From NCBI GenBank assembly GCA_900757795.1, contig CAAEPE010000045.1:1-64000 (forward strand): a stretch of 64,000 bases of DNA. The letters are read 5' to 3'. Every line of letters begins with the position of its first letter. The stretch's first letter is position 1. Both the position numbers and the translations under genes were made by a program. The notes under the pieces were generated by a model. That model saw only the letters and a list, made by a program, of their open reading frames with translations, had not been told where the DNA came from and searched no databases. Shown piece after piece: positions 18,582 to 26,598 of this stretch. Origin of the DNA: an uncultured Phascolarctobacterium sp. (GTDB taxonomy: Bacteria; Bacillota; Negativicutes; Acidaminococcales; Acidaminococcaceae).

Positions 18582-18809
18582 ATGAAAGAATTGGTAGAAG
18601 TAATGGCCAAGTCTCTTGTAAGTAATCCCTCGGCAGTAGTAGTGGAGGAGGAAACTACCGGAACAACCACGGTACTCCGCCTCCATGTTGCTTCTGAAGA
18701 CATGGGCAAAGTTATTGGAAAACAAGGCCGTATCGCCAAAGCCATCAGAACTGTAATGAAAGCAGTAGCAACCCGCGAGAATGTAAAAGTTATTGTCGAG
18801 ATTGTTTAA
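18582..18809 (+). CDS. khpA: KH-domain RNA-binding protein KhpA
   Basis: A 75-residue single KH domain with the GxxG loop in VIGKQGRIAK, the RNA-binding element. In Bacillota KhpA pairs with KhpB (Jag) and affects cell division and small-RNA biology. The start is ATG 18582, after GAGAGG. It is 21 bases behind rpsP. Confidence 0.95.
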   Translation: MKELVEVMAKSLVSNPSAVVVEEETTGTTTVLRLHVASEDMGKVIGKQGRIAKAIRTVMKAVATRENVKVIVEIV

Positions 18810-18826
18810 CTAAGGATGGTATTGCT

Positions 18827-19231
18827 ATGGATAAAATGTTTGTTAGGGTTCCTGTTGCTGTAAAAGCAAAAGTAACCGAAGATTTAAAACTGAAAATTAT
18901 TGGAGATCTCCAAAATACCATAAAAAACATGGAGCTTGATTTGGAACAATTTGAGTTTCAAGCTAAAAAAGCTTTGCATCAAGCTGCATCTGATTTGAGC
19001 GTGCTGCCGGCTTTGCGCGAACAAATTGACATGGAAAGAAATAAACGCACTGCTGCTAAAGCAGAGGCAGAAGCTAAGCTGAAAAGAGCAGAAGCCTTGG
19101 AAATGGGTGCAGAGATTGGTCACGGTACTTTAGAGCGTACCGTAGAAATTACTGTCGGCACCGATTTGGACGCTTTGATGGGTGCGGAAATTCTTACTGA
19201 AGATGGTAAAGTAATAGCTTTCCGCGAGTGA
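18827..19231 (+). CDS. ylqD: YlqD family protein
   Basis: A 134-residue protein with a charged, coiled-coil middle (about residues 30-90, rich in Glu, Lys and Ala) and a small beta-rich C-terminus containing EITVGTDLD. It matches YlqD, a conserved neighbour of rimM in Bacillota whose biochemical role is not known. Start ATG 18827 is 17 bases after khpA. Confidence 0.8.
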   Translation: MDKMFVRVPVAVKAKVTEDLKLKIIGDLQNTIKNMELDLEQFEFQAKKALHQAASDLSVLPALREQIDMERNKRTAAKAEAEAKLKRAEALEMGAEIGHGTLERTVEITVGTDLDALMGAEILTEDGKVIAFRE

Positions 19232-19234
19232 TCC

Positions 19235-19738
19235 ATGGATAACCAAATAGTAATTGGTAAAATTGTCGCTCCGCACGGTGTGCGGGGCGATATTCGTATT
19301 ATGCCCCTAACAGAAAAGCCGGAACAATTTTTGGATTTAAAATATCTGCTTTTGGCTGACGGCCGTAAGCTGACTATTAAGCACGCGCGTTTTCATAAGC
19401 GTATGGTGCTGGTAACAACTGCGGAAATTACCTCTATGAACGAAGCAGAATTGCTGCGTGACCAAGAAATTATGATTAAAGCAGAGGATCTTCCTAAGCT
19501 GGAAGAAGGCCAGTTTTATGTGGCTGATTTAATCGGTCTGCCTGTTTATGACGAAGCAGGCGTACAGATAGGTACGTTTAAGGATTCTTTGAGTACGGGA
19601 AGCAACGACGTTTATGTCATTGCCGTGCCTAACGCCAAGGATATTCTTGTGCCCGCCTTAAAAATTTATGTCAAAGAAATAAATTTAGCAGAAAAACGTA
19701 TTGTTGTAGCACTTCCTGAATGGGTTGACGAAGAATGA
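19235..19738 (+). CDS. rimM: Ribosome maturation factor RimM
   Basis: 16S rRNA processing factor that binds S19 during 30S assembly. It has 167 residues: an N-terminal RimM domain (GKIVAPHGVRGDIR) and a C-terminal PRC-barrel (FYVADLIGLPV onward, ending VALPEW). The stop overlaps the trmD start (ATGA). Confidence 0.96.
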   Translation: MDNQIVIGKIVAPHGVRGDIRIMPLTEKPEQFLDLKYLLLADGRKLTIKHARFHKRMVLVTTAEITSMNEAELLRDQEIMIKAEDLPKLEEGQFYVADLIGLPVYDEAGVQIGTFKDSLSTGSNDVYVIAVPNAKDILVPALKIYVKEINLAEKRIVVALPEWVDEE

Positions 19739-20562
19739 AATTTTTATTTGTAACGCTTTTCCCCGAACAAATTGAACAGGCAGCAGCGCACAGTATTTTA
19801 CAGCGCGCCGCTAAAAAAGGTTTGGTAGAAATAAGCTGCATCAATCCCCGCGATTTTACCCATGATAATCACCGCACGGTGGATGATACACCTTTTGGCG
19901 GCGGAGCAGGCATGGTGCTGAAACCGGAGCCTATGGTTGCCGCCATCCGCAAGGCTAAGGAGCAGCTGCCCAATGCCCGCGTTATTGCCATGTGTCCGGG
20001 AGGGCGCACGCTGAAGCAAAGCATTGTTGAGGAATATGCTCATTGCGGGCAGGATTTTATTTTTGTCTGTGGACATTACGAAGGCTTTGATGAACGCATT
20101 TTTCATTGGGTGGACGAAAAGATGTCCATTGGCGATTATGTGCTGACAGGTGGCGAAATGCCTGCACTCATTGTTATGGATGCGATTGCCCGCTTTATTC
20201 CCGGCGTTTTAGGCAAGCTGGTCAGTGCAGAAGACGATTCTTTCAGCACAGGTCTTTTGGAATATCCTCAATATACTCGTCCCGTTAATTTTGAGGGTTT
20301 AGAGGTGCCGGAAGTTTTGCGTAATGGCAATCATGCTTTAATCGCAAACTGGCGCTTGCAGGAGTCAATCAAAGCAACCTATTTTGTGCGTCCGGATTTA
20401 CTCACGACGGAGCAAATGAATTTAATTGAAAAGCCCTTGCCATATAAAATGAAAAAGTCTGAACGTCGCTTCTGGGAAGAGCTGCGAGAAAAAATTGCTG
20501 CTGAAAAAGTAAAAATGACAGAAAAAAATGCCTTGTCAAAGGAGGCGGCACAAAATGGCTGA
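19735..20562 (+). CDS. trmD: tRNA (guanine-N1)-methyltransferase TrmD
   Basis: SPOUT-fold enzyme that makes m1G37 in tRNA. In the 275 residues one sees the DTPFGGGAGMVLKPEP motif, CGHYEGFDERI and the trefoil-knot sequence IGDYVLTGGE, which bind SAM. It overlaps rimM by 4 bases and the next gene by 8. The C-terminus has a Lys/Glu-rich tail of about 25 residues beyond the usual fold. Confidence 0.97.
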   Translation: MKFLFVTLFPEQIEQAAAHSILQRAAKKGLVEISCINPRDFTHDNHRTVDDTPFGGGAGMVLKPEPMVAAIRKAKEQLPNARVIAMCPGGRTLKQSIVEEYAHCGQDFIFVCGHYEGFDERIFHWVDEKMSIGDYVLTGGEMPALIVMDAIARFIPGVLGKLVSAEDDSFSTGLLEYPQYTRPVNFEGLEVPEVLRNGNHALIANWRLQESIKATYFVRPDLLTTEQMNLIEKPLPYKMKKSERRFWEELREKIAAEKVKMTEKNALSKEAAQNG

Positions 20563-21130
20563 GCTTTTTGTGGGATTAGTGCATTATCCAATTTATAATA
20601 AGCGGATGCAGGTTATTGCCAGCGCAGTGACTAATTTTGATATTCACGATATTTCCCGCACCTGCCGCACTTATGATGTGAAGCGTTATTATATCATTCA
20701 TCCTTTGGAAGTGCAGAAAAATATTATCCGCAAGATAATCGGCTATTGGCAGGATGGTTACGGAAAAATTTATAATCCTGACCGTGCAGATGCTTTGGAG
20801 CGCGTTTGCTGGCAAGAAAGCATTGCTGCTGCGGCAGAGGATATTGAGCAGCGCACGGGCAAGCGTCCTTATATTGTCACTACGGACGCGCGTATTTATC
20901 CTAACACTGTTTCTTACAGTTTTATGCGCAGACAGCTGCATGAGGGCGATAAACCTATCCTTTTGCTTTTCGGTACCGGCTTCGGTATTGAAGCAGAAGT
21001 TATGAAAAGCTTTGATTATATATTGGAGCCGGTTTACGGTTCCTGCGACTATAACCACCTTTGCGTGCGCAGCGCCGCGGCGATTATTTTAGACCGCTTG
21101 GCAGGCGAAGCATGGTGGCAAAAAGAATAA
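20555..21130 (+). CDS. SPOUT-like RNA methyltransferase (PF09936 type)
   Basis: A 191-residue protein of the Methyltrn_RNA_4 group, predicted to be a SAM-dependent RNA methyltransferase with a trefoil knot. It starts MAELFVGLVHYPIYNK and has the FGTGFGIEAEV segment expected to bind SAM near residue 135. Members lie just after trmD in Negativicutes and some Thermotogae. The RNA target is unknown. ATG 20555 follows GGAGGCGG and overlaps trmD. Confidence 0.8.
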   Translation: MAELFVGLVHYPIYNKRMQVIASAVTNFDIHDISRTCRTYDVKRYYIIHPLEVQKNIIRKIIGYWQDGYGKIYNPDRADALERVCWQESIAAAAEDIEQRTGKRPYIVTTDARIYPNTVSYSFMRRQLHEGDKPILLLFGTGFGIEAEVMKSFDYILEPVYGSCDYNHLCVRSAAAIILDRLAGEAWWQKE

Positions 21131-21158
21131 AAAGTGTAAATTTATTTGCATTTTTTTC

Positions 21159-21187
21159 TTGCTTTTGTTTAAGCGTTATGGTACAAT
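21159..21187 (+). promoter_or_regulatory. Promoter of rplS
   Basis: TTGCTT (21159-21164) and TACAAT (21182-21187) with a 17-base spacer. Confidence 0.6.
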
Positions 21188-21188
21188 T

Positions 21189-21237
21189 GACGTTGTGTAA
21201 TACGGACGGTCCGCTGTGGGGTTCACACATGAACGTC
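21189..21237 (+). promoter_or_regulatory. Putative L19 leader structure
   Basis: Immediately downstream of the rplS promoter, GACGTT (21189-21194) pairs with AACGTC (21232-21237), extended by GTGT (21195-21198) with ACAC (21225-21228), and enclosing a small GGA/TCC hairpin. Position and shape fit the L19 leader known from Bacillota, in which L19 is thought to repress its own translation. Confidence 0.5.
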
Positions 21238-21256
21238 TATGATTTAGGAGGAAATT

Positions 21257-21598
21257 ATGAACATTATTGAAGTATTGGAACAAGAACAACTTCGCAGCGA
21301 CATTCCTGATTTTAAAGCAGGCGACACTGTAAAAGTTTATTGCAAAATCATTGAAGGTACCCGCGAACGTATTCAGCTTTTTGAAGGCGTTGTAATCTCC
21401 CGCAGTGGTTCCGGCGTTCGTGAGAACTTTACTGTTCGCCGCATTTCCTACGGTGTTGGCGTTGAAAGAACTTTCCCGGTTCACAGCCCTCGTATCGACA
21501 AGATCGTTGTAGCTCGCCGCGGTATCGTTCGTCGTGCTAAACTGTACTATCTGCGCAACCTGACTGGTAAAGCAGCTCGTATCAGAGAAAAACGCTAA
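21257..21598 (+). CDS. rplS: 50S ribosomal protein L19
   Basis: Large-subunit protein at the interface with 30S, 113 residues, with KIIEGTRERIQLFEGVVI and the C-terminal LYYLRNLTGKAARI signature. The ribosome binding site TAGGAGG lies 5-6 bases before the ATG. Its own promoter and leader separate it from the trmD operon, and a terminator follows. Confidence 0.97.
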   Translation: MNIIEVLEQEQLRSDIPDFKAGDTVKVYCKIIEGTRERIQLFEGVVISRSGSGVRENFTVRRISYGVGVERTFPVHSPRIDKIVVARRGIVRRAKLYYLRNLTGKAARIREKR

Positions 21599-21618
21599 TT
21601 TAGTTATGTTCATAATGG

Positions 21619-21653
21619 AAGGGACTGTATGTTGTGCAGTCCCTTTTATTTTT
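21619..21653 (+). terminator. Terminator after rplS
   Basis: AAGGGACTG (21619-21627) pairs with CAGTCCCTT (21637-21645), followed by TTATTTTT. Confidence 0.85.
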
Positions 21654-21740
21654 ACAATTCTTTCATATTTGATGAATGACGCGCAAACTTTTTTGTGTTA
21701 AAATAAAAGCATAAATTGTTTTGGAGAGAGGGATTGTATT

Positions 21741-22307
21741 TTGAGTAGTAAGAAAGATATGTCTTGGCAGGATACCGCAAGCGATTGGCTTGTTTCTATA
21801 ATTGTAGCAGTAGCTTTAGCTTTCTGCATCCGTACTTTTTTGTTTGAGCCTTATATGGTAGAGGGTTCTTCTATGTATCCTACATTAGTTAACCACGAAA
21901 GATTGATTGTTGATAAGCTTAGCTATTTTATTGGTAATCCTAAACGCGGCGAAATTGTGGTTTTCCGCTTTCCTAAGGATGAAAGCAGGGACTTTATTAA
22001 ACGTGTTATCGCGGTAGGCGGTGATACTATAGAAATGAAGGACGGACAAGTATTTGTCAACGGTCAGGCTTTAAAAGAAGATTATATCTACAAAAATGAC
22101 CCTAAAGGTAAAAATATGTCCAGCTACCGTAAGACTATTGTTCCTGAAGGCACTATTTTTGTTTTAGGTGATAACCGCAATAATTCCGAAGACAGCCGTT
22201 TTGCAGATGTAGGCTTTGTGCCGCATAAGTTGGTTAAGGGTCGCGCATTGGCTGCTTTTTGGCCGTTGAACAGAATTCGTGTAATTAAGGCTGATACGGG
22301 TATGTAA
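21741..22307 (+). CDS. lepB: Signal peptidase I
   Basis: Membrane serine protease that removes signal peptides. It has 188 residues with one N-terminal membrane anchor (about 17-33), catalytic Ser44 in GSSMYP, and the catalytic lysine in DFIKRVIAVGGD; GDNRNNSEDSR is also conserved. The start is TTG 21741, supported by GAGAGAGGG 8 bases upstream; ATG 21759 would shorten the tail before the anchor. rbgA follows after 2 bases. Confidence 0.95.
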   Translation: MSSKKDMSWQDTASDWLVSIIVAVALAFCIRTFLFEPYMVEGSSMYPTLVNHERLIVDKLSYFIGNPKRGEIVVFRFPKDESRDFIKRVIAVGGDTIEMKDGQVFVNGQALKEDYIYKNDPKGKNMSSYRKTIVPEGTIFVLGDNRNNSEDSRFADVGFVPHKLVKGRALAAFWPLNRIRVIKADTGM

Positions 22308-22309
22308 GC

Positions 22310-23170
22310 ATGAGAATCGAAGATTTTAAGATTCAATGGTTCCCAGGTCACATGACCAAGGCTAAGCGCATGATGGAAAGCCAGATTAAGCTGGTGGATG
22401 TAGTTGTAGAAATGCTGGACGCCCGCATTCCTCGTTCCAGTACCAATCCCATGCTGCAAAATATTTTGGGCAATAAGCCCAAGGTCATCGCTTTAAATAA
22501 AATTGATATGGCTGATGCTGCTAAGACTGATTTGTGGCTGGAAAAGCTCAAGCACAGCGGCTTACCTGTATGCAAAATTGACTGCGCCACAGGCAAAGGC
22601 GTTAAGCAGCTTATTAGCGCTATTCAGCTTGCTGCTAAACCTGTTATTGACAAGTGGTTAAAAAAAGGTGTGCGTAATCGCCCCGTGCGAGTTATGATTG
22701 TTGGTATTCCTAATGTGGGAAAATCTACGCTTATCAACCGTTTGGTAGGCAAAAATAAGGTTATGGCTGCCGATAAACCGGGCGTTACTAGAGGCCAGCA
22801 GTGGGTGACCATTGCTAAAGGGTTGGAATTGTTAGATACTCCTGGTGTTTTATGGCCCAAGTTTGAAGATTCATCTGTTGGTTTTTCCTTGGCGGCTACC
22901 GGAGCTATTAAGGAGGATGTTTTTGACCGTGAGCTTGCGGTAGAACTCCTAGTAGATTTTTTAATAAATAAATATCCACAGGATTTGCAAACTAAATATG
23001 CAGTAAGCTTGGAAAATAGTGATACTGTCCAAACAGTAATGACGAAAATTGCTACAGCTCGCGGCTGTCTGAAAGCAGGCGGTCTTCTTGATTTAGACAA
23101 GGTTGATCAATTAGTTTTAAGAGATTTTCGTTCAGGACGGTTAGGACGCTTTACTCTTGACGAGCCTTAA
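22310..23170 (+). CDS. rbgA: Ribosome biogenesis GTPase RbgA (YlqF)
   Basis: Circularly permuted GTPase needed for late 50S assembly. The order of motifs in 286 residues shows the permutation: G4 (NKID, 63-66) comes before G1 (GIPNVGKST, about 132-140) and G3 (DTPG, 176-179). The N-terminal QWFPGHMTKA signature is typical. A C-terminal ANTAR-like helical domain follows. It sits between lepB and rnhB, as in Bacillus. Confidence 0.96.
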   Translation: MRIEDFKIQWFPGHMTKAKRMMESQIKLVDVVVEMLDARIPRSSTNPMLQNILGNKPKVIALNKIDMADAAKTDLWLEKLKHSGLPVCKIDCATGKGVKQLISAIQLAAKPVIDKWLKKGVRNRPVRVMIVGIPNVGKSTLINRLVGKNKVMAADKPGVTRGQQWVTIAKGLELLDTPGVLWPKFEDSSVGFSLAATGAIKEDVFDRELAVELLVDFLINKYPQDLQTKYAVSLENSDTVQTVMTKIATARGCLKAGGLLDLDKVDQLVLRDFRSGRLGRFTLDEP

Positions 23171-23191
23171 GTAAGGTTTATCTAGTTCATG

Positions 23192-23232
23192 AACCGCTTT
23201 GTAGTACCCAATAGCTATAAAGCGGTTTTTTG
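23192..23232 (+). terminator. Terminator after rbgA
   Basis: AACCGCTTT (23192-23200) pairs with AAAGCGGTT (23219-23227), with an inner GTAG/CTAT extension, followed by a T tract. Confidence 0.8.
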
Positions 23233-23254
23233 TTTAGAAAAAGGAAGTGTAAAA

Positions 23255-24088
23255 ATGAAAATTAGTGAAGTAAAGGAGCTTTTAGCCGGTGTTCCGACGC
23301 CTGCGCAGCTAGAGAAGTTGCGTACTGATGAACGCAGTGGTGTACAAAAGCTTTTAGCAGCTTATGATAAGCGTTTGGCTAAAGAAGCAGCCGAAAAAGA
23401 ACGGTTTTACCAAATGCTTGCTTATGAACGCAGATTTTATGACCAAGGCGCTCAATATATTGCCGGCGTAGATGAAGCGGGCCGCGGGCCGTTGGCAGGA
23501 CCGTTAGTAATTGCCGCCGTTATTTTGCCGCAGGAAGTTTTTATCAGCGGTTTGAATGACTCAAAGCAGCTAACTGCTGCCAAAAGAGACAAGCTGTATG
23601 ATGAAGTATTGGCGAGAGCCGTTGCGGTGGAGGTAAATATCGTCAGCGTCAGCAATATAGATACTTACAATATTTACAGTGCTACTCAACGGGGCATGGC
23701 AGAGGTTTTAGAGCATTTAAGCAGTAAACCTAATGTGGCTTTGATTGACGCAATGCCAGTAAGGGTTAAAGACGTAGAAACTATTTCTATTATTCATGGA
23801 GACGCACTGAGCGCTTCTATTGCCGCGGCATCAATTGTTGCTAAGGTAACTCGTGACCGCATTATGGAGCGTTTGGACACTTTGTATCTTGCTTACGGTT
23901 TTGCCCACAATAAAGGCTACGGCAGCAGCGCCCATATGCAGGCTATTGCCGAATTGGGAGCAACGCGCTGGCACCGCCGCAGCTATGAGCCGGTGAAAAG
24001 TATGCAGCTGGAGCCTGTTGCAGCGGCTGCCAACGAGCTTTATAGTCCTAAAATTGACTTAGATTATGTGTTCGATATCCAAAAATAA
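23255..24088 (+). CDS. rnhB: Ribonuclease HII
   Basis: Removes ribonucleotides and RNA primers from DNA. The catalytic core starts near residue 69 with GVDEAGRGPLAGP (Asp73, Glu74), followed by DSKQL, LIDAMPV and HGDALSASIAAASIVAKVTRD. The 277 residues include about 65 N-terminal residues, mostly helical and charged, as in Bacillus-type RNase HII. The start after AAGGAAG at 23255 is used because the longer frame runs through the preceding terminator. yraN overlaps the 3' end. Confidence 0.96.
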   Translation: MKISEVKELLAGVPTPAQLEKLRTDERSGVQKLLAAYDKRLAKEAAEKERFYQMLAYERRFYDQGAQYIAGVDEAGRGPLAGPLVIAAVILPQEVFISGLNDSKQLTAAKRDKLYDEVLARAVAVEVNIVSVSNIDTYNIYSATQRGMAEVLEHLSSKPNVALIDAMPVRVKDVETISIIHGDALSASIAAASIVAKVTRDRIMERLDTLYLAYGFAHNKGYGSSAHMQAIAELGATRWHRRSYEPVKSMQLEPVAAAANELYSPKIDLDYVFDIQK

Positions 24089-24437
24089 TTTAGGCGTATA
24101 TGGAGAAAACCTAGCCTGTAAATACCTAGAGGCTAAGGGATATGTTATTTTGCAGCGCAATTTTCGCTGCAGACGTTATGGAGAAATTGATATTATTGCC
24201 AGTAAAGCGGGAGTATTAAGCTTTATTGAGGTCAAAGCACGCGCTTCGCAGCGCTATGGTAAGCCTGCGGAAGCCGTTACTTTGGCGAAGCAAAGAAAAA
24301 TCTATCGTTGTGCTGAATATTACCTGCAACGGGCAGGCTTGATAAGCTGCATACCGGTACTTTCCTTTGATGTAGTGGAGGTTATCATTAAAGGCGGTGC
24401 CGGTGTGCAGCTTTTGCATTATCCGCATTGCTTTTGA
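24066..24437 (+). CDS. yraN: YraN family endonuclease-like protein (UPF0102)
   Basis: A 123-residue member of UPF0102, a predicted restriction-endonuclease-fold (PD-(D/E)XK) protein. Visible motifs are GENLACKYLEAKGY at the start, YGEIDIIA and FIEVKAR, the D...ExK pair of the nuclease fold. Function is not established; genes are usually next to rnhB. The start codon lies 23 bases inside rnhB. Confidence 0.9.
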   Translation: MCSISKNNLGVYGENLACKYLEAKGYVILQRNFRCRRYGEIDIIASKAGVLSFIEVKARASQRYGKPAEAVTLAKQRKIYRCAEYYLQRAGLISCIPVLSFDVVEVIIKGGAGVQLLHYPHCF

Positions 24438-24472
24438 ACAATTGTCAGATTGTTGAGAGAGGAGTAAAGGTA

Positions 24473-25993
24473 ATGTTCGCGCAGGTTTTAGGACAAACTA
24501 CCAAAGGTATTGACGGAGAAATGATTTTAGTAGAAGCAGATGTGAGCAATGGCTTGCCTAATTTTGATTTGGTCGGACTGCCTGCCATGGCTGTGCGGGA
24601 GTCAAAGGAAAGGGTAAAGGCTGCTTTGCGCAACAGCGATTATCCTTTCCCCATGACTAAAATTACCGTCAATTTGGCTCCGGCAGATTTGCGCAAAGAA
24701 GGTTCTGGCTTGGATTTGCCTATTGCGATAGGTCTATTATGCTGTTCCAGAATTATTAAGCAGGAAAAGCTTAACGGCAAGGTTTTTGTAGGCGAGCTTT
24801 CATTAGACGGCTGTATCCGCAAAGTTTCCGGTGTTTTATCCATGATTATAGACGCTAAACGCTGTGGAGCAAAGGAAATATTTATTCCGCAGGCTAATGC
24901 TGCCGAAGGCAAGCTTATCCATGGTATTGACGTATATACAGCGTCAACCCTAACGGAAATTGTAGAACATTTACTGGATAATAAAAAGCTCCAGCCATTG
25001 CCTAAAGAAAATATTATGCAGAATAAGCAGCGTATATATCACGTTGATTTTGCCGATGTTAAGGGCCAGCTTGTTGCTAGGCGTGCTTTAGAAATTGCTG
25101 CGGCAGGAGGACATAGTATATTGATGGTTGGCGCTCCCGGTTGCGGCAAAACAATGCTGGCAAGAAGGCTGGTTACAATTTTACCGCCTATGACTGAAAG
25201 CGAAGCCTTGGAAGTAACAAAAATTTACAGCATCGTAGGAATGCTCTCCCAAACAGACAGCATAATGCTGGAGCGTCCTTTTAGAAGTCCTCACCACAGT
25301 GTTTCCGGCAGCGCGTTGCTAGGCGGCGGCTCTACGCCCAGGCCGGGAGAGGTTACTTTAAGTCATAACGGCGTTTTGTTTTTGGACGAGCTGCCGGAAT
25401 TTGACAGAGCAACCTTGGAAATGCTGCGCCAGCCGTTGGAGGATGGAGAAGTGAGTATTTCCCGCGTGCGCGGCAATATGACCTTTCCCAGCAGAATCAT
25501 TTTAGTGGCTGCAGCTAACCCGTGTCCCTGCGGCTTTTTAGGCGATAGTCGCCATATTTGTTCCTGCAAACAGCGTGATATTGATAATTATCGGCGTAAA
25601 ATTTCCGGACCTTTGTTGGATAGAATTGATATGCAGATAAATTTGACGCGAGTTGAGTTTGGTGATTTGAAAAATAAAACGGCAGGAGAATCCTCTGATG
25701 TCATTCGTCAGCGGGTAGTAAAGGCGCGGGAAATCCAGCAGCGGCGTTTAGAGCCTTGGGGAATGCACTGCAATGCGCAGATGGGACGCAGTGAGGTGGT
25801 TAAATATTGCAGTCTGGATGATAAGGCGCAAGCTGTATTGGAAAAATATTTCAATATTTTAAATTTAAGCGCGCGCAGCCATGACCGCATTTTAAAGGTA
25901 GCCCGCACCATTGCCGATTTAGCGGGCTGCGAAAATATTCAGGCCAGCCATATTGCCGAAGCTGTAACATTGCGTACAAGTACCGGAAGATAA
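24473..25993 (+). CDS. comM: ComM/YifB family AAA+ helicase
   Basis: Mg-chelatase-like AAA+ ATPase; in competent bacteria ComM drives branch migration during integration of transformed DNA. The 506 residues comprise an N-terminal ChlI-like Lon-fold domain (VGLPAMAVRESKERVKAAL), Walker A GAPGCGKT near residue 225, Walker B LFLDELPEF, a four-cysteine CPCG...CSC insert and a C-terminal lid domain. The start is ATG 24473, after GAGAGGAG. Confidence 0.93.
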   Translation: MFAQVLGQTTKGIDGEMILVEADVSNGLPNFDLVGLPAMAVRESKERVKAALRNSDYPFPMTKITVNLAPADLRKEGSGLDLPIAIGLLCCSRIIKQEKLNGKVFVGELSLDGCIRKVSGVLSMIIDAKRCGAKEIFIPQANAAEGKLIHGIDVYTASTLTEIVEHLLDNKKLQPLPKENIMQNKQRIYHVDFADVKGQLVARRALEIAAAGGHSILMVGAPGCGKTMLARRLVTILPPMTESEALEVTKIYSIVGMLSQTDSIMLERPFRSPHHSVSGSALLGGGSTPRPGEVTLSHNGVLFLDELPEFDRATLEMLRQPLEDGEVSISRVRGNMTFPSRIILVAAANPCPCGFLGDSRHICSCKQRDIDNYRRKISGPLLDRIDMQINLTRVEFGDLKNKTAGESSDVIRQRVVKAREIQQRRLEPWGMHCNAQMGRSEVVKYCSLDDKAQAVLEKYFNILNLSARSHDRILKVARTIADLAGCENIQASHIAEAVTLRTSTGR

Positions 25994-26050
25994 GAATGGT
26001 TTAATGCACATTTCGGAAGAATTTATCAAAAATTTTTCACAAAAAAACCT

Positions 26051-26080
26051 TTGTGTTTTTGGTAAAAACAGTGTTATAAT
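26051..26080 (+). promoter_or_regulatory. Promoter of the pheB-hom-thrB operon
   Basis: TTGTGT (26051-26056) and TATAAT (26075-26080) with an 18-base spacer, upstream of AAGGAGG. Confidence 0.6.
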
Positions 26081-26116
26081 AAGACTAAAGTTTTTTACCA
26101 TAAGGAGGACAATGTT

Positions 26117-26560
26117 ATGTCTGAAAAATCTACATTCTATCTTGTACGGGAAGAGATTCTTCCGGAAGCTATTAAAAAAACCATTAAGGTGAAAGAAATA
26201 CTGAAACGCGGCGAGATTAAAACAATCAATGAAGCTGTTGAAAAAATGGGTTTGAGCCGCAGCGCTTATTATAAATATAAAGATTTTGTTTTTCCGTTTT
26301 ATGAAGCCAGCAAAGAAAAAATCATTACTTTGTCTTTGCTTTTAGAGCATAAATCCGGTGTTTTATCCAAGGTTTTAAATACTGTGGCCGATGATTCGGG
26401 CAGCATTATGACTATCAACCAAGGTATTCCTCTGCAAGGTGTTGCCAATACTACAATTTCTATTGAAACTAAACATTTGACTGTGGATTTAGAAGCTTTA
26501 TTGGATAAGCTGCGTATGATTGACGGAGTTAAACGCTTGGAAGTTCTCGGTCAGGTATAA
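26117..26560 (+). CDS. ACT domain-containing protein (PheB-like)
   Basis: A 147-residue protein of the UPF0735/PheB group: an N-terminal helix-turn-helix-like part (TINEAVEKMGLSRSAYYKYKD, about residues 38-58) and a C-terminal ACT domain (SLLLEHKSGVLSKVLN). ACT domains bind amino acids, so a regulatory role for the threonine branch encoded next to it is likely. It is 38 bases upstream of hom and shares its promoter. Confidence 0.85.
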   Translation: MSEKSTFYLVREEILPEAIKKTIKVKEILKRGEIKTINEAVEKMGLSRSAYYKYKDFVFPFYEASKEKIITLSLLLEHKSGVLSKVLNTVADDSGSIMTINQGIPLQGVANTTISIETKHLTVDLEALLDKLRMIDGVKRLEVLGQV

Positions 26561-26598
26561 TTTTTAGAATAATGAATTTGCAAAGCTGGAGGGGCATT

